A stretch of 64,000 nt of DNA from Rhexocercosporidium sp. MPI-PUGE-AT-0058 (Eukaryota; Ascomycota; Leotiomycetes; Helotiales). The position numbers and the translations under genes are program-made. Below, one piece after another: positions 11,156 to 23,625 of this stretch. The notes under the pieces were generated by a model. That model ran no database searches. It was not told the origin of the DNA and saw nothing but the letters and a program-made list of their open reading frames with translations. Numbering within the stretch: position 1 is the stretch's first letter; each line of letters opens with the position of its first letter. The stretch covers positions 744,001 through 808,000 of the forward strand of contig JAGTJL010000013.1 of assembly GCA_020746875.1 (NCBI GenBank), in the 5' to 3' direction.

Positions 11156-13205
11156 ATGGATGACCTCCTCCTTGCAAACAAGGCATCATATCTAAGCCAA
11201 GTCGCAGCCTGGGAAGGATCTTTAATTCCCCTCGCAAACAAAGGTGCCACAACCACATTGAAAGAAACATTATCCGACTCGGATACCGTCATTGGAGCAA
11301 GAATTCGACCATTGCCCGAGGAAGACAAAGAACTCGGTCATGTTCCGAGCGTATATGCTCGTGAGAAGGGTACATTTGCGGATGTTCATGAGTTGAGGGT
11401 CAGAGTTCGAGGACCGCCTGTGGTGACTGTAAGAAAACAAATCAAGCGTTCCATATTCGTTACTGATGCACTTCAAGACTTCTAGTTTCCAGGTTGATCG
11501 ATTGTATGGACCAGAGAGTACTTCGGATGAGATCTATGACGACCTTTGTGGACCTCTTGTTCCTTGGGCTGTAAGTGCATACATTGGGCCCATTACATCC
11601 ACATTTGTTGGAGAGAGCTGACTTGCGGTACAGTGGAGTGGCGGAATCAGTACCTTATTCGCATATGGTCAGACTGGATCTGGGAAGACTTTCACCCTCG
11701 ATGCACTAGAGCGAAGAGCTGCCAAAGACCTATTCGGTGGACTCAATGGAAACAGGGACATTTACGTCTCAGTCTTCGACCTAGCAGGTAATATAGCGTC
11801 AGGTAAGGCCACGATCCAAACTCCCCAACAATTGTCTGACGTGGAGATAGATCTTCTCAATGACCGCCACAGAATCAGCGTCATGCAAGACAGCTTCGGC
11901 GAGTCCCAATTAGTCGGTGCACTAGAACCCAAAGTGTCCTCAGCCGACGAATTGATCGAGCTCATCGAGCGAAGCATGACCTTCCGAAAAAGCGCCCCAA
12001 CACTACGAAACGACAGTTCATCACGTACACATGCTGTCTGCCGAATTCGAATAGTCAATAAAGATGTCTCCGAAACACCAGACGGCTTACTCTTCCTCAT
12101 CGACCTCGCAGGAAGCGAAGCGTCGACTGATACCAAAGAGCACAGTGCTGATCGCATGAAAGAATCTCGAGAGATCAATACTTCCCTATCTACGCTCAAG
12201 GATTGTATTCGTGGGAGAACAATGTGGTATATGGAGCAGGCTGAAGTGGGTGTCAAGTCCAAGCCGGTACATATACCATACCGCAACAGTACGATTACGA
12301 AAGTATTGAAACATGTGTTTGATACGAAAGGGCACCGGCATTGCAAGACGGCAGTCGTGGCTTGTGTTAGTCCCAATATTGTCGATGCTCGCCCTACGAA
12401 GAACACGTTTCGTTATGCTGAGCTTCTCCGTATCCCCGTTCCACCGTTCAGGCAGCCTGCGCATCAAGAAGAGATGCCATCGACTTGGACTCCAGCTGCG
12501 TTGAAAGCCTGGGTTGACAATAATGTAAGCCCTCTTTCAAAGTCAAAATTTAACAACATAACTAACACATAATTCTCCACCCAGTCCGGCTCCCCTCCCA
12601 TAAATTCTACCCTCCTCGCCCCAACCGAGAACGGGATCCAGATATGCCGCCTCCCAAAAGGCGAGTTCGTATCTCGCTGTCTCAAAACTCCCGGTGTCAC
12701 AGAGCAGCAAGCTCGTGCCTTCTACGATAAACTCTGGCGTTTACACATTGATTCAAGGAAAATGATGAACAATGCCAAACCAAAGCCGGCTCAGCCTACA
12801 ACGTCCAGGACGCAGGAGGCCGGTGACACAAGCGTAGCTAAGAGCACAACCGTGCCATTCCAACAACATCTTCGACCTGGAATGTTCATCGAACGGAAAA
12901 ATTCTTCGATGTACCTTTCGAAATTCATGATCATGTGTCCCGTTGGCTCGTTCACGATTTCGAGTTCCTCGCAGTCTCAAGCGCCGGGCCCGGAGGTCAG
13001 CCAGCCGAAATCGTCCGTAGCACCCACGGGCATTGAATTGAAAGACAACAGGAAGTTCATATGTGCATTGGTATTGCCTAGTCCCATGGCAGATGCGTAC
13101 GAACTCGATGTAACGAGGCAGTTTGAGATTGCTGTTGATGAGATGGAAAAGGAGTTTCTGATGGAGTATGATGCTAGTAGTCGCTGTTATTATATCACTC
13201 TTTAG
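11156..13205 (+). CDS. Kinesin motor-domain protein
   Basis: Five exons (11156-11428, 11493-11570, 11634-11802, 11851-12524, 12585-13205) join in phase to 604 residues. The motor carries all core motifs: P-loop GQTGSGKT, switch I NDSSSRTH, switch II DLAGSE, the helix INTSLSTLKDCI and the PYRNSTITKVLK segment. The motor lies near the N-terminus after about 90 residues and is followed by a C-terminal region with a WTPAALKAW segment and an EQQARAFYDKLW helix; no long coiled coil is apparent. This fits a microtubule motor of the kinesin-13/KIF24-like or 'diatom spindle kinesin' type, which often destabilise microtubule ends rather than carry cargo, but the subfamily is inferred. The exon 3/4 junction matters: reading through would insert about 16 residues before the conserved DLLNDR motif. 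Confidence 0.9.
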
Positions 13206-13704
13206 TGGGGTCTGTGGGTCGAGCACGATGATACATGGCGCTACTGTAAGTAGGTAGATGCAAAAGATGCTGGAGAGAGAACAAGGCTGTTGAATCGTTT
13301 ACAAGTTAAACCCATAGATCTTTGGCAGACCTGGTTGGGTGGAAAGTATTATGTATGCGTCTAGAAATCTCATTTCGAAGGCCGCTTTCTTGAAGGTGGT
13401 CCAAAAGGATATGTGTGTGTATCTACAACAACAGCCCGCAGATGCATCCCGTTGCAGTCCTCCATTTCTTGTACTCCGTAGCCTTCCATGTGTATTCCGT
13501 AATAAACACGACCCAAGCAATGCTTCTAAGCCGACCCTAACTTCCTAGTTTCTAATAAAACTTCAGGTCCCACAATGCGCCAAGTGCTATGCACGAACAA
13601 ACAGAGACTGTTTGTCATCTGTATGTACAGGACTCCAACTCCCAACCCCTCACAAACCCAAGCCCGTCCGACCGGGCGCCGAAAAATTTCTTGCCAAGCC
13701 CCTC
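13206..13704. other. Intergenic, tail-to-tail
   Basis: Between the 3' ends of the kinesin (+) and the histidine-kinase locus (-). No feature seen. Confidence 0.55.
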
Positions 13705-16700
13705 TCAGTCCCCTTCCAGCTCCGGGATACGAAAGGGTTTCGTCACAACGCTATCCATACCGCACTCTCTCGCCGAGGATATCTGCTCGCTCCTGGCGTT
13801 GGCGGTGACCGCTATCATGGGGACGTGGCCCACGAGTTTGCCTTCGTCTTGGAGTTGCCGGATCATTTTAACGCAGGTTAGCCCGTCCATAACGGGCATC
13901 TCAAGGTCCATCAGCACGACGGAGAGATGTATACCGTCTACTTCGAGACCTCTCCAGACTGCAGCCTTGGTTAGCTTATGTTTGAAAGGAGCTGAAACCC
14001 ATTATCTCAGATTTTATTTAGAGAAGGTTTACATATTGAAGAAGAAAAAAACTTGAAATAAGTATACGTACATCGAGTTTTCCCGAGAAAGGTAAGTGCT
14101 TCTCGACCATGGTTAGCGACAGAAACAATACATCCCGCGCTTTGGAGTCTAAAAACCCAGGCAGTCAGTACTTTGTAAATGAACGCAATTAAATGAAGCT
14201 TTGAGGGTCTAAAATAGTCACATACTGGCGAGAAAGGACCTTTTGATTCACGATGTTGTCTTCGACAAGAACATGCTTTGGCGACTCTCGAGCTTCAGGG
14301 GTAGCTTTTTGCTGCACACCACCCGAATAGATTTGCTCTACAATTGTTGGGCTGACTCCACGCAGTTTTTCTGTCCCTTGTAGGGGTGGTGTCGAGGCGG
14401 GAGGAGCGCAACGACGTGCTCGAATATAGAAAGCAAATTTGCTGCCAACACCGACGGTTGACGTGACCCCGATCTGCCCGCCTTGGAGTTCGGTGAGACG
14501 TCGACAGATGAACAGCCCGAGCCCAGATCCTCCATAATTGACGTGTGTTCGTGGTGAGGTCTGAGAAAACCGTTTAAACAAGAGGTTCTTCTCCTGCTCG
14601 TCTAAACCTGGACCGCTATCTTGGACCTCGATCTGGAGGTAAATTAATTCCCTAGAGCCCTAGGCGCTTCCATCAATCACGTCCCGGCTGTTGAACGTTC
14701 GATCTAGATAATGGATATTGTTACCTAATGGTCGGTCTAGAGATGCTCCAATTGCAATCACTATCTCTCTTCTGCTCTCGGAAACAGTGGATTTTATTGC
14801 GTTTGTAACGAGATTGATGAGACTTGAAGAAGACGACTGGGATCGAGCATAACCCAATCCACGGCCAAGTCAGTGTATGACTGGTCGACTTTGGATGCGG
14901 AGGTCAATTTCTTTGTTCTGGATTTCGAAATCGAACATTTTCAACGAACCACGTATTGCTAATATTGGCTGTACCTCATTTGGTGTGATGATGAGAAGAT
15001 CCGAGTCTAGTTTGGAAAGTGTCAGGACATCGTCTATGATTCTCTTCTGGTACTGGGCACAGAGAACTATGGTCTCCGTTGCATCTGCATAGCCGTCAAT
15101 GACTTCCCTAGGAATAACTATATTGTTATCGCCGCAGTCAAACTTAGCGAGCGAGTTTCCAATCCAGTCAGCGCACTGGACTATTGCTGAAAGCGGATTA
15201 CGCATCTCGCTGAAACAGATCTATCAGCATACCTAGGCCCTAATTGGTGCAAGGACAGCGACTCACTGTGATTTCATGTCAATGAAGTTCTCTTGTTGCC
15301 TCTTCAGCTCAACTGCTTCGAGCATTTTCCGCTTCTGAAAACCTTCCCTGTGAGGATCGGGAAGTCAGCAATTACTCGTTTACACTTGTCTCGGGAGCAG
15401 TTTCGGGAACAAATCACTCCCAAGACACCCCAGAAAGAGACAAATGGATACTGTCCGAACAACGTACATCCATTTCTGGCCACTGATATCTGTGATACAG
15501 CCTAAGGTGCTGATGACAGCTCCGTCCGTAGTAAACTCGGGATATGCAGCTGCCAACAGCCAAGCATTTCCTTCTACTTTTCCCCCATCGACGAGATCTT
15601 CTGCTACAAATTTTCGCCGCAGTTTAATTTCGAAGTTAACAGACTCTCCAGCGAGCAACTCCAATCGGATTATCAGCAGACATATTCAGCAAACGGTTTG
15701 GGAGCAACAAGCAGGGACAGCGAGTTATCGCGGATTTCCAGACTTTGGGGGATATCAGGGTGAAATAATACTTACTCGACCATTCTTGGGCCATCAAAGG
15801 GAGATCATCTTCACATAGAACGTTGAGCCAGCTCTAGTGTCACATCAGCGTGGATTGTCATATCAGTAAACCAGGTAAGTGCTTACCATTGGCTCGAAAG
15901 AGCCTCGAGGGTGCCCAGTCAGGCTGCGCTGAAGTCAGTTATGCGAAGTCAAAAAGCCAAGTATCAATCACTCACTCATGGTAATTATCGTTGCAATAAA
16001 CTATCATACCGTTCGGCTCGAGGTGATACATCCCTACAGGTGCAAGGTCTGCCATGCGTCGGAATCGACTTTCCGTTTCTAATGCTTCATGAGTCTGTAT
16101 AGCGAGCTTTTTGGTGAGATAATGCCGGTCTCGGGCCGCTCGTCGAATTTCTTCTTCAAACAGGACCGCAGACTAAATCGTATGTTAGAGAGCAGCTTTC
16201 TATCTTGGGAAAAAGAGACGCACAGCAAGTGAAGTGGCTAGTTGTCGGGTTAGTAGCTCTATGAATACTCTGTAGTCTGCATCGAATCGTTTGCGGGGGT
16301 TTAGACCGAGGATCAAAAATCCGAGGAGGTTATCTGCGGTGGAGTGGATTGGTAGGAAGATAGCTGGCTGGTCAGTATGACCATTCTGAGCGGCCATGTG
16401 CCGTGGGATGAACTCTGGGAGAGAACCATCATCAGCACGAAGTAAAGTTGGCGAGTCTGACTTGACAAGTTCGGAGAACGTGGGAAGGAACAGCTCCATT
16501 GACTGCTCGGTAGCAGCAATTGGGATATCTGAGCATGTGTCGGGTATCCTGATTTTACCATGTAGGGTCCAGTTACGGTCTTGGCTGCTGCCAGATGCTT
16601 GAGAAGCTGATTCACTAATAACTCCGTCCAAGCTGATTAAAGGGTTAGCATGTACGTTCTTCAATGCTTCTAGCATCAACAAGAAAGAAGGGGGTCCTAG

Positions 16701-18073
16701 ATCAAAAAACTTTCCAGTCAAGTATAACGTACGAGTAAAGAACTGCAAACGGTAGATCCGGGTGATCTGCCTGGAGAGAGAACATCAGTTGCTGCCAGAA
16801 GTCTTGAGGGTCTCTGGATGAAGAAATATATTGCCCAGAACCGAGGAGGAAAGCCATCCTGCGATCTGCGATCACCTGGCGTGTCGTATCAAAAACGGGA
16901 TTGTAACTGCGATGAGATCAGATCGATGAGCTGGGGGGCAAGTATTGTAAGAAAAGGTCAGGCAAGACTTTGACATAACCTATGGTATCTTACAAGGCTA
17001 TTTCATCGTTGTCATCAAGGAAGGGAATCATGGCTATAGAGTAGTAGGTTTCCTCAATGTATCCATGCCGCTCGATATAAAACCGCGCGTCGTCAATAAC
17101 AGTAGAAGCACCAGTACTATAAGCCTTCTCGGAAGCAGGAATGAAGTCACCCTCAATCTCTCCCCAGGCTTCAGAGAATGTCTTTCCCATCATTCCCGGG
17201 TGTTTCTGGCTAGTGACATGCACGTAGGGCTCATTGTACATCATTGTCCTCCGTTTTCCCCAGAACATTGCTGCTGGTCGCGGATCACTCATGAGGAAAG
17301 TCACCTTGCGGCGCAGACTGGTGGACTATGAGCTGATCGAGCCTAGCTCTGTTGAGGCCCAGTCAAACTCCATGAAGAACCTATGGTGTGAAGATGGGAC
17401 CATAGCTGGATATGCCCCGAAAAAGTCAAGTCGGCCAAGGGTTTCGGAATTCTGAATGCTCTCAGGAGTCACCAATGGACCAGTTGCAGAACTTGGCAGG
17501 GGACATCCCTCACGAAGCCTGAAAGCTGCAATTTGAGCTTCCAAGGAATTGTCCGAAACAGACTTCGCCTGCGATTGCGCAGGAGAATGCAAGGGTCGAG
17601 GACTAGCAACTGTATGTGCTCTCCCAAGCTTGGGAGCTTCGGATTGCCTTCTCTTAGCACTGATGTATTCATACTCGTCCCCTTCCGCGCCTGTGACAAT
17701 TCGCCACCGATTTCTCAGGGTGTGTATGGACTACCAGAGTCCGCAGTAGCTCATATGGGAAGAATTGCCTTCCTGCGAGGATGATATTGCCCATTTCAGA
17801 AACGCTGTGTATTCCATATCCCTTGAGAGTGCCGCGATTTGACAGGAGTCCATCCCCAAGCTTCAACCCCAGAAGGGGTATCTTCCCCAAGCTCGCATTG
17901 TGGTATATTGGAGTTCCTTTCGACGAGTTCGCAAGGTCGAATACGAGGGTAGGTCGGTCATCTATGCCCAATAGCTCGAAGAGTCCTATATCTGCTCTGC
18001 CATCGTTCATCGCAGATTCCGGAGGGGTTCCATCCATGTCTGTCTCCGGCACAAATCGCTTCGAAGTAGACAT
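13705..18073 (-). pseudogene. Hybrid histidine kinase, disrupted
   Basis: Reading from the ATG at 18073, the locus has an N-terminal region (ELLGIDDRPT), a PAS domain (MFWGKRR...QKHPGMMGK), a GAF-like region, a second PAS (ADLAPVGMYHLEPNG), the phosphoacceptor box KSHEMRNPLSAI, a HATPase with DWVMLDPSRLLQV and GGSGLGLFICRRL, and a receiver with HVLVEDN, VVLMDLEMPVMDG and KPFRIPEL. The His codon is built across an intron (CA|C near 15205-15255) and the receiver Asp is present. The frame is broken, however: a frameshift near 17826; TAG at 17731-17733; TAG at 17326-17328 where a Trp is expected; a one-base insertion near 14892 and a one-base loss near 14822; and TAG at about 14661. One junction near 15675-15770 also does not join in frame. 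Such kinases sense stress and signal through HPt/response-regulator relays. I call it a recently inactivated gene; assembly error is the alternative. Confidence 0.8.
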
Positions 18074-19136
18074 CCCACCCTTTCCTCCCGCTCGTCGCTC
18101 TTTCGAGCAGAGCAACAACTGGCCCAGAAGCTATGCCGTCCCCTCACCTGACATGCAATCCGCTCTTCTCGTCGGTGTCCTTGCGCGCGCAGGTCAAACT
18201 GGTGCTCTAACCTGTAGGTTGAGCTGCGGGGTACATTTCAAGACCGGACCATGTCGCACAACAAGATACCCTTCAAGACCCAACGACTAGCAGGCCGGCG
18301 CACACCTCGGCAAGAGGAATGTGGAATGAAAATGAAACAATTCCTTACCATCGAGGCAGTCTGGCAGTGAGGAACGGCTATGCTACCGCCGTCGAGGATC
18401 CAGAACGCAGTCTAAAGTGGCCTGGCCCCAGAATAGATGCCGAGCCGGCATTTACGCCGCAGCTTGCGATACTGTACATAGTACTTACTATCTTTGCAAT
18501 TTTCAAAATTGGAAGAGGACCGCATGCCGTATCCCATAGTCCTTGACTCGTGGGCTCGCATACAGACTCGGTATGAGATGGAAGGAAAACTGGGGAGGAA
18601 TGGGAATGGGATTGCGAACCAATGGCGGAGGAATCGAGAAAAGGATCCTGTAGTGTTCGCAAGGGGATCCGAGCGAGACAACATCACTCACTGGCTGGTA
18701 AAGACTCGAGCAATGTACATTGACTTGTCTGAGAAAGTCCGGACAAAGTCAATTGAATCATCGCGATCAGTCGGGATTGCAATTGGCTCTCTTGGAAGGG
18801 TGCTGCCTGTGCTTTGCGGTTGTTGAACTTTGTGCTCCGGACAGAAAATATTAAGGTGACGAGTGACAGGATGATCACCATCTTCGAGCCAAGCTAAACC
18901 TTTTTGAGTTTCCCGGAACAATTATCCTATCATGGCATTCCAAATGTTGGATCAGCTAGCTAGCTGGTCTTATTTGGTGCTTTTGTCTACTTTTTACGAG
19001 CATCAACTTGTCGAGAAAATATGCGAGTTTCCTTTCTTACGACTATCTCGGCCACCAAGCTCAATCATTACACTGATATCATGAATTACATTGATTTGCA
19101 CTCACACCCTAAGCCCCGAACTCCAATATCACCACA
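18074..19136. other. Intergenic, upstream of the kinase locus
   Basis: About 1 kb with only short shadow frames. It should contain the kinase promoter and the 3' end of the next minus-strand gene. Confidence 0.5.
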
Positions 19137-20374
19137 TCACTGCCTCCTTTGACTACTCAACGACGGTGTAGCATCCAATTCAACCGGCATCAGAGCTTCC
19201 GTATAAGTTGGAGCAGGACTCCTCAGATCCTCATGATACGGTCTCCCCACCTCTTGGCTTCCATTCACAGCAGGAGTCTTTTCCTTCATCATAGTCGACT
19301 GAGCATCTACCTCATGAGCATCGATTTTCGGCCCGTGGTATCCATACTGCTGTCGCGGGGGTCCTGATACTTGATTCAAATCGACTTCGTATGGGTGTAC
19401 CTGATCGGCCCCCACTGGCCCATTTGGTGGTGGGAAGTTGGCCGAATCAAGTCTGATGGCTTCGTTCTTCTTGGCTGTTTTCCTCCTGCGAATGAAAAGG
19501 AAGATTCCTATGCATATGGCAATGGCGATGATCGGCCCAGCAATGATCGCAACAAGAACACCGGTTGTCAAAGTCAAAGTCACAGCTCCAGCCTTGGCCG
19601 ACGAACTTGACTGCGCAGGCGATGTTCCTGAGGGAGAAGACGATGCTCCTGCTGCCGTTCCACTTCCTGACCCTGACTTCCCTGTTGTCTTCCCAGATTC
19701 GATCGCACTCTGACCGATGCTGCTGGTAGTCGTACTTTCGAAAGTGCTTGTCAGCGTTGTGGTTTGAGCGGTCGCGGTAATAATAGTTGTGTAAGAACTC
19801 GTTATTACGGTGAAGCGATTTGGATCAAGTGATGGAGGTGGAGTATATCGCCCAGCTGTTGTCGTGGGTCTTGTCGTCTGAAAGCCAGTCGTAACAGTCG
19901 CTGCACTCGCCGTACAAGTGGGCAGTGCATGGGAAAGGTTCTCGAATGTGCCACAGAGGACATCTGAAGATCCTTCACACTGGATTGCCCACTGCCATGT
20001 TGTTTCGAAGCCTTCCCAATCGTCAGAGACATCTTCTCGTTCAAATTCTTCAGGGTCGAATAGAGCTTACCGGCAACGCAGATATCCTCATTACATGACG
20101 GGTCCTTGAAAGTTCGATCTGTACAAGCTCCACGATATGCCTGCCCAGTCATAGGATAATAGCACAATCCATCTGGTTGACAAATATCTCCCTCGCTAGG
20201 GACACAGCACGAAGAGAACTCAGCGCCGGTACATGGCTCCCAAATATAATCCGTGGGAATAGAACCATCAGGGTAATAGCATTGTGCAAAAGCTAGAGCA
20301 CTCTGCACCTGCGAAAGAACGACGAAAGAGAACAAAACGAATGACTCGATATTAACGAAGCTGGAAGAACGCAT
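19137..20374 (-). CDS. Cys-rich secreted-ectodomain, single-pass membrane protein
   Basis: Start ATG at 20374 gives a signal peptide followed by a Cys-rich ectodomain (QCYYPDG, SSCCVPSEGD, PSCNEDIC). A very short intron of about 38 bases (20033-20070, GTAAGC donor) precedes the rest, and the phases then agree over 399 residues. After the Cys-rich part comes a long Ser/Thr-rich, probably O-glycosylated stalk, then one transmembrane helix (TTGVLVAIIAGPIIAIAI...) with a basic stop-transfer RRRKTAKK and a Pro-rich cytoplasmic tail of roughly 120 residues. The layout resembles fungal wall-stress sensors of the WSC/Mid2 type, although the Cys-rich domain is not a recognisable WSC domain. A surface sensor or adhesin is inferred; family unknown. 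Confidence 0.8.
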
Positions 20375-21057
20375 ATTTAAGGAAAAAGAGTGTGGAATGA
20401 CGTGAAAAGATCGTGGTACCAAATCTTCGAAAGAACTCTTTCTGGGGAACGCCAGTAGTACATAACTGGGTGACAGGTCATTTCAAACCCCTGATGCAAG
20501 GCCGAAGGTTTGCTTTTCAGAGGCGTTTTTGGGATCCCCGTATACCCAGTTTGAGACATCCTTTTCAGCCCTGCGCCAAGACACGGCTTCCCATCACAGC
20601 TCTGATTGGATGCATATCGAATGATTTGCACTTGTTTGCCACGATAGAGGGGCACAAGCTTGATGTGGAAATGGGAGGGGGCACAGCCGTGTTTGTAACC
20701 TCGAAATATTGAAGGGAGTCAGTCAATGGGGGAGGATTTAAGCTTCGTTCCTCGCGCTAATGCCCCCTATTTGAGATGGCTGGAGACTTGTCAGCAGACC
20801 GCTTCTTCACGTGCACCTTCGCTTGAATTGCCTCACTTCACTTCGTCAAATCAACATCTCCGACTATCCTACATGGCTGCGAACATTAACCTTATGTTCA
20901 TCTTACCTTGCGTATTGGCAGACAGAAAACAGTACTCGTGCAAAGCAATTTGTCTCGTGTTTGTCTGCACCCTGGAGCTTGGGGAGCGAAGCCTCCTCGA
21001 GGTGTTGAGACACCGTTAGTGCGGAGAATAGGAACCATTCCCCCTTTCTCGCGATGC
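20375..21057. other. Divergent promoter region
   Basis: Lies between the minus-strand membrane protein and the plus-strand HET gene. Only short frames; no recognised site. Confidence 0.5.
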
Positions 21058-23625
21058 ATGATGCCGAACTTCAATGAGCTAGCAGTTGATGTCTCTCGCT
21101 ATGCCGATGAAGCAAAGCGAGGCATCGCGAACGTCGCAAAGCGGCAGTGGAGACTGCGCTTCACCAATTCGTGTCGTGTATGTAATGATATGGACCTGAA
21201 AGGGCACGAAGGAATGCAAGTCGTGGGATGGCTTCATCTTATATTCACAGACATCCAAGATGGAGCACGTCGAGGCTGTTGTTATTGTGCTCTCCTGGTC
21301 AATGTTTGCAGAAATTTTGTTCCAGGGGTCGATGGCTGGGTGAAAATGTCGCCTCGATTGGAGCTGGAGTTGAAGATACAGTATGGGGATACTAAGCTGT
21401 TAGAACTCTGTCTTACTCGGAAAGTCCCAGGAAACTGGCTTCAGACAATGGACCTCAGAAGATTGGAGATTTACGCGATAAATGGTATGTAGGTTTCTCC
21501 TCCGTCTCGAGTCGACCACCCACCGTCGTCTCCCTTGAAGTTTAAGAACTCCAAGGTATTGATGAGCACCTAGGGCATCACGTCCCATTCTGGCCACAAC
21601 TCGGAAGTGCCATCGACCTGTCTTCGCATTCTGGATCTGAGGAATGCTATGACTTCCTTCGAACTCGCACAGCCTTGTGCTTAAGCGGCCATCAGAGTTG
21701 TCAAACAGCCAAAACATCTTTACCAACTCGAGTCCTCGATGTTGACTTGCATGGAACACAGGATGTTAAACTATACGAGCCAAGGGCTGTAGAAGAAACT
21801 GGTCGGTACATCGCTCTCAGTCACTGCTGGGGTGGTCACGAAATCATCAAGACAACATCTGCGAATCTGACGATCATGAAGAAGAACATCAACTGGGATG
21901 CTTTACCTCGCACCTTCCAAGATGCAATCAAGGTCGCCCGAGAACTCCAAGTCAGATGGGTTTGGATTGATTCTCTTTGCATCCTCCAGGACGATAAGGC
22001 TGATTGGGAAATCGAAGCCGCACAGATGGGTACCTACTACCATAAAGCCTTCCTCACAGTTGCGGCAGCTTCATCTCCAAATCCTGCTACACCTTTCATC
22101 TGCCCTCGGGATCCCATCCATCTCCCTCATGAATTCCAAATTGTCTACAAGAACGATGCCCATCCTGTCAAGGTTAGACCACTGCTACGCGAACGATATG
22201 TGGCACACAAGGTAGACAAAAGTAACAAGGGCGCAGAGCATGAGCACAGGTTTGGACCCCTCTCAGCACGTGCTTGGTGTTGGCAAGAAAACTCATTGTC
22301 AACAAGGATTGTTCATTACACACCTACCGGTAAGTGATGACAGAACGAGCAGGTTCTAATTTTGGTCCGAGTGACCTCATACATCTCTGCGAAAAGGAGA
22401 ATCTCTCTGAAGCTGTGCGATTGAAGGACTGATTTGTTCTGTGTTGCCTTTAGGCCTCGTCTTCGAATGTCAAGGCGATAAAGAAGTTGACGTCGAGGAC
22501 CGTAGCCGACTCCCCGTCTCGTGGGTTGCCAGTCTACCTCGAGCATTCTCTAATAGTGGCAGCCAGCCATTTTCACAATGGCACGAACTTGTCAAAACAT
22601 ACTCAGAACGCAGTCTGACATTCGCTGCTGATAAACTACCAGCTATCGGCGGTGCTGCAGAGAGAATACATCAAATTACAGGCTCATTATATCTCGCTGG
22701 GTTGTGGAAGGATGTCATCGCCCAGGATCTTCTCTGTAAGTACTAGGTAAACTAACTGTGTTTGTGTCTGATCACTCCAAGATGAATTTTTGATTCGTTG
22801 CTGAGATATACTTGATTCGGTAATTTCTAATCCTTCCATATATTAGGGTCAGCGGACTTGTGGGGGGTTGAGACTACAGGTGCATTTACTCGTCCACCAC
22901 CAACACCCACCGAAAATGGATGCCCTTCATGGTATGTGTTTCTTTTAAGATTCAAGTTCCGTATGCCTTCCATTTTGATGAGTTTTGATATTTGGCCATA
23001 CGACGTTACATTTATGATGCTCATCGATGAGATTGAACAACGAAATTTCTTTGTTATCAAAAGGAAACAGTCAACTGACTTCAAATTGTTTCGATGCAGG
23101 TCTTGGGCTTCCCTAACCGGTCGTCTCGAGTACAAATCCAATTTCCACTTATCAGGTCGTTCGCTCATAACAGTAATCGACACCCATGTCTCCTTAACAG
23201 GCCTCAACCTATTCGGCCAAGTCTCAAGTGCCTCAATCACCCTCACCGGTTCCATAATCCCCGGTACAATCAACACTCCCATTCCAACCGGCTACTACAA
23301 CTACACCATGCGGCCAGTACAAACCTACCCGAGCACCTGGGTGAACATCACACCAGATACTATTCTAGAAAATTGCCATGTACAACTGCCAAACGGGGAA
23401 TATGAAGCGACATTGAGAAGATCCCGTGTAGCGGCCGAAGGTAATCCTCCTATTTTCGGAAAGGTTTATTGTTTGTTGGTGTATGAAGACAAAGAGGAAA
23501 TTCATGGGTTGGTGCTTGTGAAATCCGATACCGTAGCAGGCGCGTACACTAGAATTGGTTGTGCGAGTGGCTGCGGCATGTGGAAAGCTCATGAGAAGAA
23601 GCTGATGACAATTACTCTCGTATGA
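21058..23625 (+). CDS. HET-domain (heterokaryon incompatibility) protein
   Basis: Five exons join in phase: 21058-21484, 21556-22329, 22454-22735, 22847-22931 and 23100-23625, about 697 residues. The HET domain is clear: RYIALSHCWGG, a middle RTFQDAIKVAREL, VRWVWIDSLCILQDD and the AFLTVAAASS segment around residues 215-320. The N-terminal part has CRVCNDMD and CCYCAL cysteine pairs; the C-terminal half contains the usual SWASL element. HET proteins trigger allorecognition and programmed cell death when a partner allele or NLR-like protein is met; most members have no assigned partner. No partner gene (NLR or HET-S-like) is adjacent. The start uses two consecutive ATGs (21058 and 21061); upstream open frame is probably leader. 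Confidence 0.9.

Noticed and set aside
14040..14110. Suspected extra base near GGGAAAACTCGAT in the kinase receiver region
   Set aside because: Splicing at GTACGT with phase 1 gives the coherent FLGKTRFWRGLEVDG, so no lesion is needed here.
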